DNA from: Closterium sp. Naga37s-1
Lineage: Eukaryota > Streptophyta > Zygnematophyceae > Desmidiales > Closteriaceae
NCBI GenBank assembly: GCA_947471745.1
Contig: CANJKZ010000396.1
Coordinates: 1,123,501-1,187,500 of the forward strand
DNA: 64,000 bases
Reading direction: 5' to 3'
Shown: piece by piece, positions 50,473 through 62,869 of the stretch
Layout: every line of letters begins with the position of its first letter
Position numbering within the stretch: position 1 is the first letter of the stretch
Notes under the pieces: generated by a model
Databases searched by the model: none
What the model was told of the DNA's origin: nothing
What the model saw: only the letters and a program-made list of their open reading frames with translations
Made by a program: the position numbers and the translations under genes

Positions 50473-52183
50473 ATCAGCTTCCACCAGGATTCGACCAAAC
50501 CGGGTCGAGTCCGATATGCAAAGTAGAACTCAACAGAATTGTTCTTAGTTTGAGTAATATAATTGTCGTATATATCAAAGAATTCCACTTGCGGTGAGCG
50601 CGCTGGTTTGTTACAGAAGCGAACTCGTCGGTTGGCATACACCTTGAATGCGTTTGTCCTGACAGGTATCCGTACCTAATAGGTTATATCCCGGACAACT
50701 CCAATGATTGTTTAGGATATACATAGGACCTTTTGCAAAATGACTTCGAGCCAGACGTGATAAACTGAGTTCCAATCCTGTTGGTGACGGTTGTGAAGTT
50801 GTAAACTACGCCATAAACTACTGAACCATATGTGCAGTGCTGGAAACCTCTCCCAATTTCCACCGCTTTAGAACTTTGCGCACCAGATCGCACCAGTTTA
50901 AAACAAATGGACTTGCCCAATAATGAGACACGACACACAACCTTGGAAAACCCGACAATTTCCCCTCATACAAACTGACTCGTTAATAATTTACCAAAGG
51001 CGTGCGAAATCACTTTAGCAACAAGAAAGGAACAAAGCACTTGCACTTTGATTGTCCCCATCCTTCTCACGTGTCCTCTTTTACATTCCCTGAGTGCCCG
51101 AGACGTCGCCCCAGCTCCTATGATCAAATCTGCCAATTGCAATGAAGTGAGATCAGATTTGCGTCGCTGATATCTCGCACTTTACTAAAACATGCATTCG
51201 AGCACCACATCACGGCAGCAAAATACGAACATTTTCTAATCAGTACCGAGCATCAAACTCCGATTTCACGCTTCTATATGAAGCCACTATTTTTGCTCAA
51301 AGCAGTCCAGAATCAAGTCTGGTTTGAGGGGACTTTCCTAAGAATCAAAAGTTACGGTTTGGAACTCAGAAAATCTCAACTGCACTTGAAAACAGCTAGC
51401 ACTTCACTCGGGAGGCACAGACACGGAATGACACCGCCCCCCAACCCACCACACTCGCATCGAATCAGCCGCCAGCTGAAACCCACGGCGTTTGGACGGC
51501 CGTGGGAGGACGCAAAAAGGATCCCCAAAACGCCAAAAAATGTGAGGAGGCGAAAGCAGTCTGCCATCAGGCCCACCCTCCACCAGGGAGAATCGCTGAA
51601 GCAAGAAAATCGTTTCAAATTTTGCCGACCAGAAAGTTGTAAGATGTTTGGGTGAACTGCCTTTTACAGTACACAAGACCACCCATTCCACCACTGCCAT
51701 TCCTTCCCAGCTACATATATTCCACTCCACTCCACCCCACCTCCTCGTCATCGCCTCTCTCGATCGCACCTCAGTCCACCACCCGCTGGCAAATGTTTTC
51801 TGTATCTGCTTTGATTACAGCTTCTTCTTCATCCGTGCTTCCTGTGCACGCCGCGTCATCTGCTTACATACTTTGCTTCTTCTGCTTCCTCGGCAGCATT
51901 TCTATCCAGGCTGGATCCCTCAAGGACATTGCAGAGCTGCGTTGCATTGCATTGCTGCACCCGTGTGAAAGCCTTCACTCGAACGTCCTGTCTTCGTGGG
52001 TTCGCCCTCCTGCCCCATTCTCCCTAAATTTTCCGATTCAAACAGATACTCCTTTCAGTACCGTTCAAGCACCAGATCCTATCGTTGTCCTTCCTTACAC
52101 CGACTTGACCACGAGGCGCGCGTTACTAGGTTCAGTTATATATTTTGGTCCGGACGGGAGCAAAACCTCAACGCTGCTCGGGA
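50473..52183. other. Intergenic, upstream of the flavin-reductase-like gene
   Basis: It should contain the minus-strand promoter of the flavin-reductase-like gene and the plus-strand promoter of the doubtful gene at 52.2 kb. A plus-strand frame from ATG 51795 (MFSVSALITASSSSV) resembles a signal-peptide exon but could not be joined. Nothing else was recognised. Confidence 0.4.
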
Positions 52184-53105
52184 ATGGGGGTTACTCCTGC
52201 GACGACTGGCGACGCCGCCATGCGACGAGTCATCGAATGGCGAGAAAATCACGCTGCAGCATTCGCACGCGACGTCACCAACGACCCAGCGAGGCCCGCG
52301 AAAACTTCGCGATGGGAAGTGGAATTTCGCGCAGCTAGCAACCTGTGCGACAAGGACTGGCGACAGCCTGACGGATATCATTCGCTGCGCAGATTCGCTG
52401 AGATTTCTCCAAAAGGCAAGGCATTCTGTCTGTGCGCCTTGTTTTGAGTCGACTCAAAACACAGAAGGTAGGACATTCTGTCTGTGCGCCTTGATTGATT
52501 ACTCTGCTCTGAATGGTTTACTGTAAGCTTGTGCCTCATGCTGTCTGTATACAAGTGCTGAAATAATCTAACATTATTTGCATTTTTCTTCTTAATGTAC
52601 AGAAGCTCGCGAAGCTGTGAGTGAAGAGCAACTAGCTGGTATGCGAAGACTCATCCACCAATCGGCGTACGACATGTGGATCGCAGATGACATGCTTGTG
52701 ACCATGCTCAAGGACGCCCTATCGCATCAGACAGCCCAATATATGCAGTGTAGAGACAATCTCAAGCCTTGCAGCAAGAGGAAGTCGAAAACTTCAAGCC
52801 AGAGCAGCAGGAAATGCAGCGACCAGAGCAGCAGGAAATGCAGCGACCAGAGCAGCAGGAAATGCAGCAGCCAGAGCAGCAAGAAGGGCAGCAGCAATGT
52901 TGGCAGCAGCAGCAGCAGCAGCAGTATCAGCAGCAGCCCAACTACCACATATAGGAGGAGCAAGGACACGTGCTGCAGTGGTAGTGGTAGGAGCTGTAGT
53001 AGCAGCGGTAGTCAAGACGCCAGTGCCAGGTGCAGACGATGCAGCGGGAAAGCCATGATGAGTTGGTTCAGTATGGTGTGCTTATCCAAGCATAGTGCAA
53101 AATAG
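52184..53105 (+). CDS. Hypothetical protein, two exons, possibly frame-damaged
   Basis: Exon 52184-52415 (MGVTPATTGDAAMRRVIEWR...) joins exon 52603-53105 (EAREAVSEEQLAGMRRL...) in phase through a GC-AG intron (AAAAG/GCAAG). The predicted product is 244 aa with a helical, charged middle. From about 52765 two frames are open: the annotated one turns Ser/Lys/Cys-rich, and another is Gln/Glu-rich (three PEQQEMQ repeats, then polyglutamine) and looks more natural, so a frameshift or sequence error is possible. No family recognised. The intron holds a palindrome-centred duplication that created a second donor-like copy (GGTAGG). Confidence 0.35.
52412..52493. repeat. Direct duplication around a 20-bp palindrome
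   Basis: Segment 52412-52440 recurs at 52465-52493 (CATTCTGTCTGTGCGCCTTG) with GTTTTGAGTCGACTCAAAAC at 52441-52460 between them. It is the same architecture as at 4.9, 5.0, 11.9, 12.4 and 12.65 kb, in an unrelated locus. Confidence 0.9.
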
Positions 53106-53966
53106 TGAAAGCTCTTTCTACTGTCTGTAGTTCTTCTGTAGGGGATGGAAGCTTTCATGAACCAAGCACGACGTGCATGAAAGCGTTTCGAGACTTGACA
53201 AGCGACGGATTTTTGCATGTTCTGCAAACACGTATGGTGCCTCCAAATCACAATTATCCCTCGATGGATGCACGTATGAATCTAAAAAATGAAATCTGCA
53301 TTATTCCAGATCGCCACAAATTGCTGCCTAAAGTGTGCACACAGCACACTAATCACCTACTCCTATCCTACCCTCCTAGGGAAGACAATGACACGTCCAT
53401 GACCTGCTAGGCCGAGCCCTAACCCATTCTGTTTGTTCCCCGCCCTTGTGCATGAACAAACAATTAGTTTATTTCATTAGTATTGGGTGCGTCTTCTGGA
53501 AGGGGGACTCCAGCTTACCTTTGGCTTCCCCACTTTCCCTCCCCCTGCGTGGTGCGGCTTCTTGTTCTTCTTCCCCTGCCTTCTGACTTCGGATTGGTCA
53601 ACGAGAGAAGCGAGGAAGGAGGGCGAGGAGGAAGCAGACCCATCAAGATATCCGCAGCAGTGACGTCTCTGTAATTGGTGGATAGTGGACTGAGCAGCTC
53701 CCATCGTCTCTCCGTGTTTATGCCCAGTATAGAGGCTGAACGCGCGTCCCTTTCCCTTCGAATTCCTGGTAATTCCCCTCCATCTTGAACGCATTAGGCT
53801 GCTATCACACCGCATCACAAATGGCCATACCCGCTGTTTCATTGCTCCACGTTGCGTTCGCCCTGCATTCGCCAATCCCCCAACAGCCTACTCCTCCACC
53901 CTCCGCCTTCCCCACACCCCCACTCTCCCCCTCCTCTCCCATAATTCTGTCCATCTCCCGCGCTTC
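53106..53966. other. Convergent intergenic region
   Basis: 3' sides of the plus-strand hypothetical gene and the minus-strand DUF642 gene. No further gene was recognised. Confidence 0.4.
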
Positions 53967-55540
53967 TTACACCACGTGTCCGCATTGCAACCGCGCGATT
54001 CCTCCCGACCCCTCCACGCACGAGCACCGCCTGTAGTCGTCCGCGCTCCCGATATTACCGAACCCTTTAGCGAAGTAACCACCCGCGAATGGGCACAGAT
54101 TCGTCCGCTTTAGCGCCTTGCAGGTTCCGGCGAAAGGGTGTTCTGTCTGGCGCTTCGCCGACTTGTGCGCAACACACGCCATGGGCAGCATCCCCGATAT
54201 AGGCAGCATGTCCGGACATTGCATCGCGTTACTGTGCCCAAACGAGCACTCGGCGCGCTTCAGAACGTACGAGTCTGCTCGGTTCTGCCCCACCATGGAT
54301 GGCTTCTTCATAAGCATCTTCAAATGGCACTGTACCATACCGTCGCTTAAACCGGGAACGGGGATGTCAATAGAGAAGCCGCGGCAGTCGGGAATCTCGA
54401 GGCAGCGTCGCCCGCACGCCTCGGGAGTGGCGGCGGGTCCCACGGTGTCGATTGTGGGGGAATGGTAGAGCGTATTGGGCGAGTGGAGGAACGCTGACGT
54501 GGCATCTGTCAGAGATTAAATAGGATAAAACGGACAAAGAACAGGTATGACAGTTAGTGACCCGAAGATGCCAACGAGTAGACAAATGGAAAGGCGTAGA
54601 TACGAGATCAAGGGGTCGGGTTTGGGGGAGGGGAGAGAGCACAGGAGGCGTGGGAGGTTCGCATGTTTCCAAAAACGGAAGGACTCACTTTGTTTGTGCA
54701 CTCGCACGTTGTCAATAACGGGGCCGTGAATTCCGGGAGTTGTCGACGCGAACAGCAGAGTGACAGCGACGCCAGGTGCTTCAAACGCGAGCGTGTGCGA
54801 CCGCCACCCCATCCCTTCGCGACTGCGTTTCGCCTCCTCTGCACCTCCGTGCGAAAAGGTGTCGAATTCGTATGTTCGCGCGGTAACCGGCGCCCCACTG
54901 TCCTCGTCTATCACGCTGACCCGCAGCGATCGCACGGCGCCCTCGTCTTCCAAACCGGGATCGCCAGTGAGGTCGAAGTGCACGAAGTAGAATTCGCCTG
55001 GTCGGGTTACCACACGCTGCGCGAGAGTCGCAGGTCCGTGGCCGTTGAGAGCGATGCTATGATCGCCGGAGGCTGCGGGCCAGTGCTCGAGGCGCACGTA
55101 CTTAATCGACCCGGAAACTAGGTGCCACGCGGAGGGGAGGCGTTTCCTGTGGCGGCGCGTGAGCGGGCCTGCGACGCTGGCGTCGCCGCGTACACCGGGC
55201 TCTTCCATGTCGCCATTGAGGATCAGATTCGTGGGCGTGTCGCTGTGCGACAAGGCTGCGACTAGCGACACTGCATGGACGATTCGCAGAGGTGGACGGG
55301 TGACGCGGAATCGAATGTGTTATGAAACGCGCGGAGTACGAAGCGTGATAAGCAACGGGGTACGGGACGGGCAAAGACGGAAAAGAAGAGCGACATGGGG
55401 CCGAGAAATTACGATGAGCGATTGACGATGAGATTTCTATCGAGGACAGGCTCTTGAGAACACTATAAACCAATACAAGACGTACCGAGGAGGAGCGTGA
55501 GTGACACAGACCAGCTTATCCGCCACACCATCTTCGTCAT
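53967..55540 (-). CDS. Secreted DUF642 protein with PAN/apple-like and Cys-rich C-terminus, 391 aa
   Basis: Exons 55540-55486, 55270-54689 and 54505-53967; phases 1 and 1 match and the total is 1,176 nt. The split signal peptide reads MVWRISWSVSLTLLLVSLVA. The DUF642 domain spans about residues 33-215: NLILNGDMEEPG, WHLVSGSIKYVRLEHWPA, SIALNGHGPATLAQRV, RPGEFYFVHFDLTGDP, then GPVIDNVRVHK. DUF642 proteins are cell-wall proteins of land plants and relatives. The last exon adds a PAN/apple-like module (about 240-310: CGRRCLEIPDCRGFSIDIP, QCHLK) and a tail with eight or more cysteines (CSFGHSNAMQC, CKALKRTNLC, CSCVEG). PAN modules bind proteins or sugars. The stop is TAA at 53967. Confidence 0.88.
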
Positions 55541-57506
55541 CTGTCGAAACGGGGCGTCGCTATTGTTGTATCAGGAGAGCCGCGTGACGCAGCTCGTCAA
55601 TCCGGAATTACTCTATGCTTGTGAAAATGGCAGAAGTTGGAGGCAGCTCGTGAATGGCGAATTTCGGCCTCTACCGACGTGCAGCCTGCGTGGAGAAAGG
55701 AAATATTACGGAGCTCTGGAGACTAAATTGACAGGACGACCGTCAAACGGGGCTCAACTTGTTGCAAAGAACGAGGTGACGGGACGTTCGCTGTAGCTGG
55801 GGGGGTGGAAGGATCGCCCGAGTCGGGAATTGAGGTGCAGTGATGAGAAATGAGTGGCAAAGGGAATGGAAAATGTTCGAAATGGAAGCGCACACCGACA
55901 GAATTTCGTTCTCTAAATGCTTCGCAGAGGGCAGACGACAGTATATGCGACCCACAACGACGCTCCCCGCAAGACTGACAAGCCTTGATAGAGTCGTAAA
56001 CAGCTGGGATTCTCTCATTCAGCTTCGGAAAGTTGCCCAGTGATCGCTCACCTTTGCCGAAAGTTGCGCGGGTAGCCACGGAAACGGATGAGCAAAATGG
56101 GAAAGGACAGCTGGAACTGTGACAAACTCAAACGGATGAACTGAACGAATTTGCGAAGAAAATGAACAATCCAGCGACTCGTGAGCCCTAAATCACTAGA
56201 CGGAACACAGGCGGTTACGATGAAAAACGGACGTGTTACTGTAGCAACGACAAGCGTGCGGAGTGCGACATCGCGAGGGCTCCACGAGTGGCGCGAATTT
56301 GCGTTTCCCGAATTTGGCGAAAGACTGTTGAAACGGAAAAAGTCAAGACCCCAGCACGGAATGAAACGGAAAAGCAGATTCCAGTGTGAGTCGTCAACAT
56401 GCGCTGCGACTAATGACGATTACCAAAATCTTGTATCGCACACGCACCGCTCGGGCTGCCCGGGACCAACCCATCCGCCAAACGTTCGAAGGTGGATTTT
56501 TTCGAAGCAGCCGCGAACCTCTCGCGGGCCGTCACCTTTGGGAAAGTAGCCGTTTGACGCGTCGGCGTCGCTGATATGTCACGTTGAACAGTCGCTCTGT
56601 GACTGTTTCGCTGACAAAAAAGCTGGGGCGCAGCCAGGCTCATGTAGCGCGATTCGTCTACATCAGCCACGACTCTTGATGCTGCAAACCAGCACTCACT
56701 TCAGCTTGCCCGAAAACCAACCAACGGGTTGTACTGGTGCGAGAGAGTGCCGTACAGGCTCGGCAGGTGCCACATTTGTTCGATAATATGCTATGCGGTA
56801 CGTGGTTTATAAGCCGTGATTTGTACACTCATCACCTCCACTCCCTGGAAGAAAGTCAGCAAGCTCCTAGTGTACTTTTTTATGTCACGAGAAATGCCAC
56901 ATCTTTCTTACACTCACCACTCCAATGTATCTTCAGCATAAATCTCTTAATTCTCTGATATACGTTAGTCTACGAAACATAAACTCGTTCATTTTGCGTG
57001 TCCGACCATTCGTAATCATCTCAAGACATGGTGAAACAGATAAACTTAGACTTTTTATGCAATGATAGTATTTTAATCTGGTGGTAATATTTCCGTTCAC
57101 TCTTTCTTGGAAGTGCAAGCTTTGCTTCTTTCAGATGATGGATTACTAATATCAAGGCACTTGGCAAGCATGCTTTGCCTAATCGGTGATGTCTTATTGA
57201 TGGAGGAGTTATTGTCCTGCTCTTGACAAATGGAGGAGCCCATCCTCTCTAGTGTAGAGGGTTCCACTAATCGGGCGCTTACGGTATTCCCCATGTACAG
57301 TAAGATATTATTTCCAAAACCCACTCACCAGACAATAAGCAGTTCGTTCTTACATGGTGCAAAACCTGTATAGGGGATGCCACAAATGAAACCTATGGGC
57401 ATGACACGACTGAAACTAACGGCATGACACGACTGAAACTAACGCTCGGATAGGTACATGTATGCCCACTTCGTGGTGAGACATTGGAAGGAGCTGGTCA
57501 TGAATG
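55541..57506. other. Intergenic, no gene recognised
   Basis: Short plus-strand frames (for example near 56181-56549) show no family resemblance and no splice-supported extension. It includes the expected promoter of the DUF642 gene (above 55540) and the 3' flank of the six-cysteine gene at 57507. Confidence 0.4.
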
Positions 57507-59297
57507 CTAGATTGTGGTAAAGACCACACAGCGACGAGCCTGCAGTGAAGGCAAGCAGGAAAAGAAATATGTGGGTTACTTCTAGAACAGTCAAATGCAG
57601 GGACGAACGCAGAGACACAGAAGTGGCAGCAGGGAGCACGGGATGAGAGGTGCAGACGTGAGGTGGACAGCAGCTATATAGAACAGACGCTTGAAACACT
57701 GATCTGGTACGTAACGGTTGTTGTGTTCCGAGCAAGAACCTCCTTTAAATGCCCTTACCTGGGGAAACTTGCGCTTGTTGTCCCCGTTATTGAGCCACCC
57801 AGCCCTCGCCAGGAGAGCGTTGTTCATGTACAGAAGAACGCACTGCTGCTTGTATACCTGCAATTAAATGTGAACAACAAATCATGGTTCCACCCATGAA
57901 TTCACATCAAAGTGCACGCACTCATACAACGACCACTGCAAAGAATTTCAGCTGGTAATCGTGTGCAACAGGGTACAAGCGAAGGACTTACCGCAAGGCC
58001 AGTGCGTGCAATGGGGTGTTGCCCGATAAAGTTGGTCTTGTTGTAGTCGTTGCCTGGCGGCATGAAGAAGAAACGGTTCTCGCAACTCGCACCCGAGTTC
58101 TGCGAACCCAAAACAGGAAACACGACAACCATAACCGCGGTCAACACTCATAAGTAACCATGGGGTAACCACAACAGAATGTTATACTGTAGCTCTCTCC
58201 CCACAAACAGAGTCTCTACCACTTGCGCCCTGCGTTTCTATTGGTATTAAAGCAAGCCTTACTCAAGATTTTTCGAGAAATGGCTGACTCACCACGAACG
58301 TGCAGTCATCTGAAGAAGCAGTGATGACAAGATCGCCAGACCTGCACCAGTCCACATCACGATGAAGTTCTCAGTACAGTACATTAGAGGTCGCTTTTGA
58401 GAATTCTCAAGAGGCAGCAGTCAACATCAATCAGGTTATCAGTGCAATGGAATGATATATAAGCCTCTTATTCGTAAAGGAGCCGGGAGCACAGGACCTT
58501 CTATCGTACCTGAGAAAACATAACTATGAACTTCCTCCTCCTTTCATCTCGCTCGTTCCTTTCTTTCTTCCCCACATTCACCTTACGCCCGTCATTGCTT
58601 CACTCATCAAGTAAGCACATAACATAACCTTCTCTTACATACTTGTGGATGATGGGGGTGCGGCTGAGCAGCTTGTTTCCAAGAAACGACACCACGCGAT
58701 ACTGTGGCACAACTCCTGCACTTCCTTTCACCACGAAGTCGCAAGGCTGGATCGCGGCGGGAGGTGGCGAGGGAAGGGGGAAGGGAGAAATGGAGACCTT
58801 AGAGCTGATGCAGCACTTGCGCAACAGACCTAGGCGCTGGCAGCGTTTCTATATATTTTGAATGGAATAAGCAGGTGATTTTTTAGTCGACTCTAAAGTC
58901 ACAAGGCGCTGGCGATGTCGTTGACAAAGCTTCTACATTTCCAACCAGGTCGCTGGCGCCACATTACGTTTCTCTGTATTAAGATTAGTATGAACAGGAG
59001 CTGGACGGACGCACCGCGAGAGGCCTGGAGTAGCATCGGACGCTCTGAGACGGGACCGCTTGGAGGCACATTATAAGTCCGAAGGCTGGAGAGAGGCACG
59101 ATGAGAAAGCAGGGGATGTAGATTGCAAGGCTTTAGCACAGGAAATAGAAAAAGCTGGCACTATCGCTAGCACTGGACGAGTATTTGTGCCTAGCAGCAA
59201 GCAGTACGCAGCAAGCAGTACGCAGCAAGCAGTACGCAGTAAGCAGCATGGACGTACAAAGCAGCAGGAGCGCTGCACAAAACCCGCGAGACGCCAT
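57507..59297 (-). CDS. Secreted six-cysteine protein, 167 aa
   Basis: Exons 59297-59258, 59085-59015, 58746-58643, 58341-58293, 58099-57992, 57857-57759 and 57539-57507; all phases match (504 nt). The signal peptide crosses intron 1 (CAALLLLSFGLIMCLQAVPS). Six mature cysteines lie one per exon in exons 2-7: RCYS, PCDF, DCTF, SCEN, QCVL and RRCVVF. Conserved blocks are VSFLGNKLLSRTPIIH, NKTNFIGQHPIARTGLA and GWLNNGDNKRKFPQ. The next gene upstream (60655-61660) has the same length, the same seven-exon plan and about the same exon sizes. Family not recognised; extracellular function inferred, with three disulfides possible. Confidence 0.85.
58875..58902. repeat. Degraded 28-bp palindrome of the TTTTGAGTCGACTCAAAA family
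   Basis: GTGATTTTTTAGTCGACTCT and following bases match the 28-bp palindrome at 4885-4912 with a few changes. Short direct repeats AGGCGCTGGC flank it (58832 and 58904). It lies in an intron of the 57507-59297 gene. A 14-bp relative, TTGAGAATTCTCAA, lies at 58397-58410. Confidence 0.6.
59200..59260 (-). repeat. 14-bp repeats growing from a donor site
   Basis: Immediately after the exon 1 donor (GTACGTCC) the minus strand repeats GTACTGCTTGCTGC about three times, each beginning with GTAC like the donor. It is a small case of the junction-seeded arrays. Confidence 0.7.
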
Positions 59298-60654
59298 GGT
59301 CAGGTTGTGGTTCCTTGCGGAAGAAAGAAAACTCGCAGTTCGCTAGGAGGGTAAGACGAATGCGCTTTATCTTGCAGGCTTTCTATATTAGCTTCCTCCC
59401 AAAAAATGTCTGACTGATATGTGTCACCTTGTTGATGTCTAATTCCTCTCACGTGTCTAGTTTTCTGTCATCCTGTCACTCCGTAATGTCGTCAGCCTTG
59501 GTACGTATAACCTGCAGTGTCGATCTGTCCTGTGGGTCCTGGCTGGGATGAGTCATGGGCAGTGTCAGTTGCGTCGGACAGGCCAAATCGTGCGGCCGGG
59601 GCAGGCCGCGCCGCGACATCAGGATTCACGAATCAGCCAGGGGAAACGAGCCCTGCGGTTCGTGGAACACCGCAACTCGAGCTGACACATGTTTGGCACG
59701 AAACTGAAAATCCCCGGAACTGGACTCTCCCAAAGTGTAGAGCCAGTGGCGGAATGAAGAAAAGTGCGAAGTGTTCTGCAAGACACAATTTGATTGTCAC
59801 TAAAAGTGTGAAAATCCATATTGTCATGATGCAGACATCTTTTCCAAAATGATACCAGACTGACAATCTCTCTATGCTCAGAACCGTTCATATTCAGGCC
59901 TAGAGAAGGGTGACGCCTAGTGTTCGGAAGGATCAGAAACACAGCATACAAACGTTTGTTATGGGGTTGCTTCGCGGGCTCTACAAAAAAGTGAACTGAG
60001 AATGGAGGTGCTGAATTCATCGAGCCAGGCAATGCCCTCAGGTCGAAAGTAGTTTGAAGTATGTTGCGGGGAAGGCAGAATTCATTCTTCACAAAAATAG
60101 GCAGAACAACAGCGCTATTCCTCCGTCCTAAGGACAAGATGTGTTTTTGCATAGATGCACTAATATATCCTGCCGTCACAAAAGTTTACTAGGGTACCCT
60201 ATGTCTAATCTAGTTCCTGACTCAGTAAAATCTGGTTTTTATTACCAGTTGGAGGGCACAATCATAACAAATAAAGCAGGTCTGGATTGGAAAGGTGCAG
60301 CTAAACGTACCATAGGGAGACTTACGATAGGGCATCTTCGCTTGGATAATTTTCTCCTCCACCTGGACTGCAGAACTATTCTATGTGTATCGTCAAGTAA
60401 CATGCTCGTGCATCATAATATTCATGTGCAGCTTCCATGGTTGGGTCAGTGTTTTGTTGTTGCATACATTATGGGCTGAATCGTCACATACACAGCTAAA
60501 GGAATGATAAGGTTATGACCAAAGTCAGTATGTCGATGAAGGCTACGATTAGAAAACACGTGAGCGAACTAACTCTAGCAACCTATGAAATGCAACAAGC
60601 TATCTACTCCACGCCATGAAGCACCCTCAAGAATGCTGGGAACGCCAGCTTGCG

Positions 60655-61660
60655 TTAGGCAGTACGGAACATCACGCAGCGTCTCCTCTGCAAAGGCCAA
60701 GAAGAGTCAGTTAGAACGAGTCTTGAAGGCTCAAACATAAGCTGAGCTTAGATTGAAAGCGAGTAACAAACCTGGGGGTACATGGCCTTCCCATCTCCGT
60801 TGTTGACCCAGCCGCCCTTTGCGAGCATGACGTTATCAATAAGCATCTTCACGCACTTGTTCTTGAATTTCTGTGGAACAATCGAGCACCCGTTAGCATG
60901 AAGAACCGGCTAGTAGCCAAAGAACGCCGAAGATAGGATACTCACGTCCAGGTTCTGCTTGGTGATCATGTGGCTGCCAACAAGAGTCGTCTCGTTCCAG
61001 CTGCTTGTCTGGCTCATGAAGTGGAACATGCTTCCGCATGCGGTACGAGCTTTCTGCAAAATGACAAGCAGTGTGATGTCAGCCTGTTCGCGAAAAGTGA
61101 ATACAGGGGTTTTCAGCATGTCCACGAATTTACCTTCCCCTTCTCGTTGGGGAAAGTGCACTGGTACGAGTATGCTGTCTTAATCCCCTCGCCAGTCCTG
61201 CGTATGCACAAGAATTGATTGCGTGAAATCAGTCGAGCGAAAGATATTGGGGAACAATCCTGTAGCGATTTCGCAATAACTCACTTGTAAACAATAGGCT
61301 TTCCCGAGAGAATCTTGTTTCCAGAGAAGACTTGAAGGCTCACAGTCGGAACTGCCCTAGATCCTTGGATGAAGAAGTCGCAGTACTGCAAAAGAACGAG
61401 GTACTTGTTATATGATGTCTATCGTTTAGCCAACCCTCTGCAGCGCAATAAGAAGCATCGACGCTGTACCTGAGTAGGCGATCCCGCACAAAAATCCGTT
61501 GTTGTCACAGCATAGGAGATTCCTACCACTGCATTCAGCAATAATGGTGTCAGACTATCGTCAATGGAGGAAAGCAGACGCTGTGATAACGGAAGGCGAG
61601 TGGCTTTGATGCTGTCTTACACGAGGCAAGGAGAGCCACAATGAGAGCCTTTGGAGCCAT
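60655..61660 (-). CDS. Secreted six-cysteine protein, 167 aa
   Basis: Exons 61660-61621, 61528-61470, 61385-61285, 61197-61134, 61053-60946, 60870-60772 and 60687-60655; all phases match (504 nt). The signal peptide is MAPKALIVALLASLVGISYA. Mature cysteines, one per exon 2-7: DFCAG, YCDF, QCTF, ACGS, KCVK and RRCVMF. Conserved with the neighbour: SLQVFSGNKILSGKPIVY, NETTLVGSHMI, GGWVNNGDGKAMYPQ and an 11-codon last exon. The introns are compact and free of tandem arrays, unlike the other genes. Probably a tandem duplicate of the 57.5-59.3 kb gene. Function unknown. Confidence 0.87.
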
Positions 61661-62054
61661 CGTTGCAAGTCAGATCCAGTCAGGTAGTTCAAAGTGGGTT
61701 GAAGAATGAAGATGCACCGAAAGGTTTGAGATTAGGATTCCAACTATCGTGCAGATTATGTAGGGGTTCTGGCGTTTGAGGTGGTGGTGATGGTGTGATC
61801 AGACAGATTACACCTCTACTCGTGAAGCACCCAAACGTTCGAATCGCACAATCGAATTTTGGTTCCCTCTTTCGTTCCCGCACGCGAGGCCGCTTCGTTG
61901 GCCGTTTGGTGCATTGCCTCGACAGTGACTGTCCCTCAGTGGTTCGTTTGGTGACTGGCCGACAGGCGTATTTGGCACGTTCGCGCGGAAACAAATTCCC
62001 TCGCGCGAGACCACTGAGCCGTTCATTGTCCCCGTTACTGATGTTCCGACATTC

Positions 62055-62640
62055 TGTTACGAGTGCAATTGAGTGAACGAACGAGAACTGCACTATCGAA
62101 GCAAGAGTACAATGAGCGAAGGCATGAGCGAAGAATATATAGCGAAACTACAGTGGTAACAGTAATGGACTGTGGTTGTCGCGTGACGGGCCTGGGACTG
62201 AGGTTGGGAAAAGTGTCGAAGCGGAGGCCCGGAGCGCGGGTTACCCGCCGAGCCGTGAGGTCGGGGTGCGACGTGCGAAGGTGGCGGGAGGATTGTCGAT
62301 GTGAGGGTTGCGAGTGGTAACGGTGCTGACTGTGGTGCTACAGTGGTGTACGCGCTGAGCGGGGACGCGAAGTAAGGAAAAGGAATTTTCCTTACACTAC
62401 CCCCCCCCCCTAAGGAGGTCCTCCTTACGAAAGTGCGTGTACATCCCTGAAATTTCGGCTGCGCAGATACTCGGTGAGGACGGGGTGGTTTTCGATTCTG
62501 TCCAGGGGAACCCAAGTGTCTTCGGTGGGTGTGTGAGAAAATGAGGAAAAATGGAAGAAGAGAGATGGTTCACTAGCAAGCAGTTGAGTACATATAGCAA
62601 ACCCTAAATTGGGCTGTACTCACTATTGAGTACCCCACTG
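62055..62640 (-). mobile_element. Remnant of a gypsy-type LTR element (pol tail plus one LTR), broken
   Basis: On the minus strand a pol C-terminus is visible near 62520-62420 (TWVPLDRIENHPVLTEYLR, typical of gypsy integrase or chromodomain ends), then a poly-G tract near 62400-62412, then TGTAAGG starting a putative LTR from 62396 to about 62055, with a TATATATTC inside. No partner LTR or further coding parts are in the window. The element is partial and broken; the ends are approximate. Confidence 0.5.
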
Positions 62641-62869
62641 CAGGCTAGACAAACATAACATTCTGACACACCCCCATAGCCAAAGTGGGGTGTAATCAGC
62701 ACAACAAGCTCAGGGTGGATCACAATGTCACCACACAATCTGAGCACAAGTACAAGAAGCAACAGTTTAAAGTTCACAAATGTAAGCAAAGCTAGAGGCT
62801 ATCACCGAGGGCAAGTGTGGAGGAGGAGGGACTATGAGAGGAGAGGAGGTAGTGGGCGGCAGCTGAAGC

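Noticed and set aside
56181-56549. 122-codon plus-strand frame
   Set aside because: No recognisable family, no signal peptide, no supporting splice sites; likely chance.
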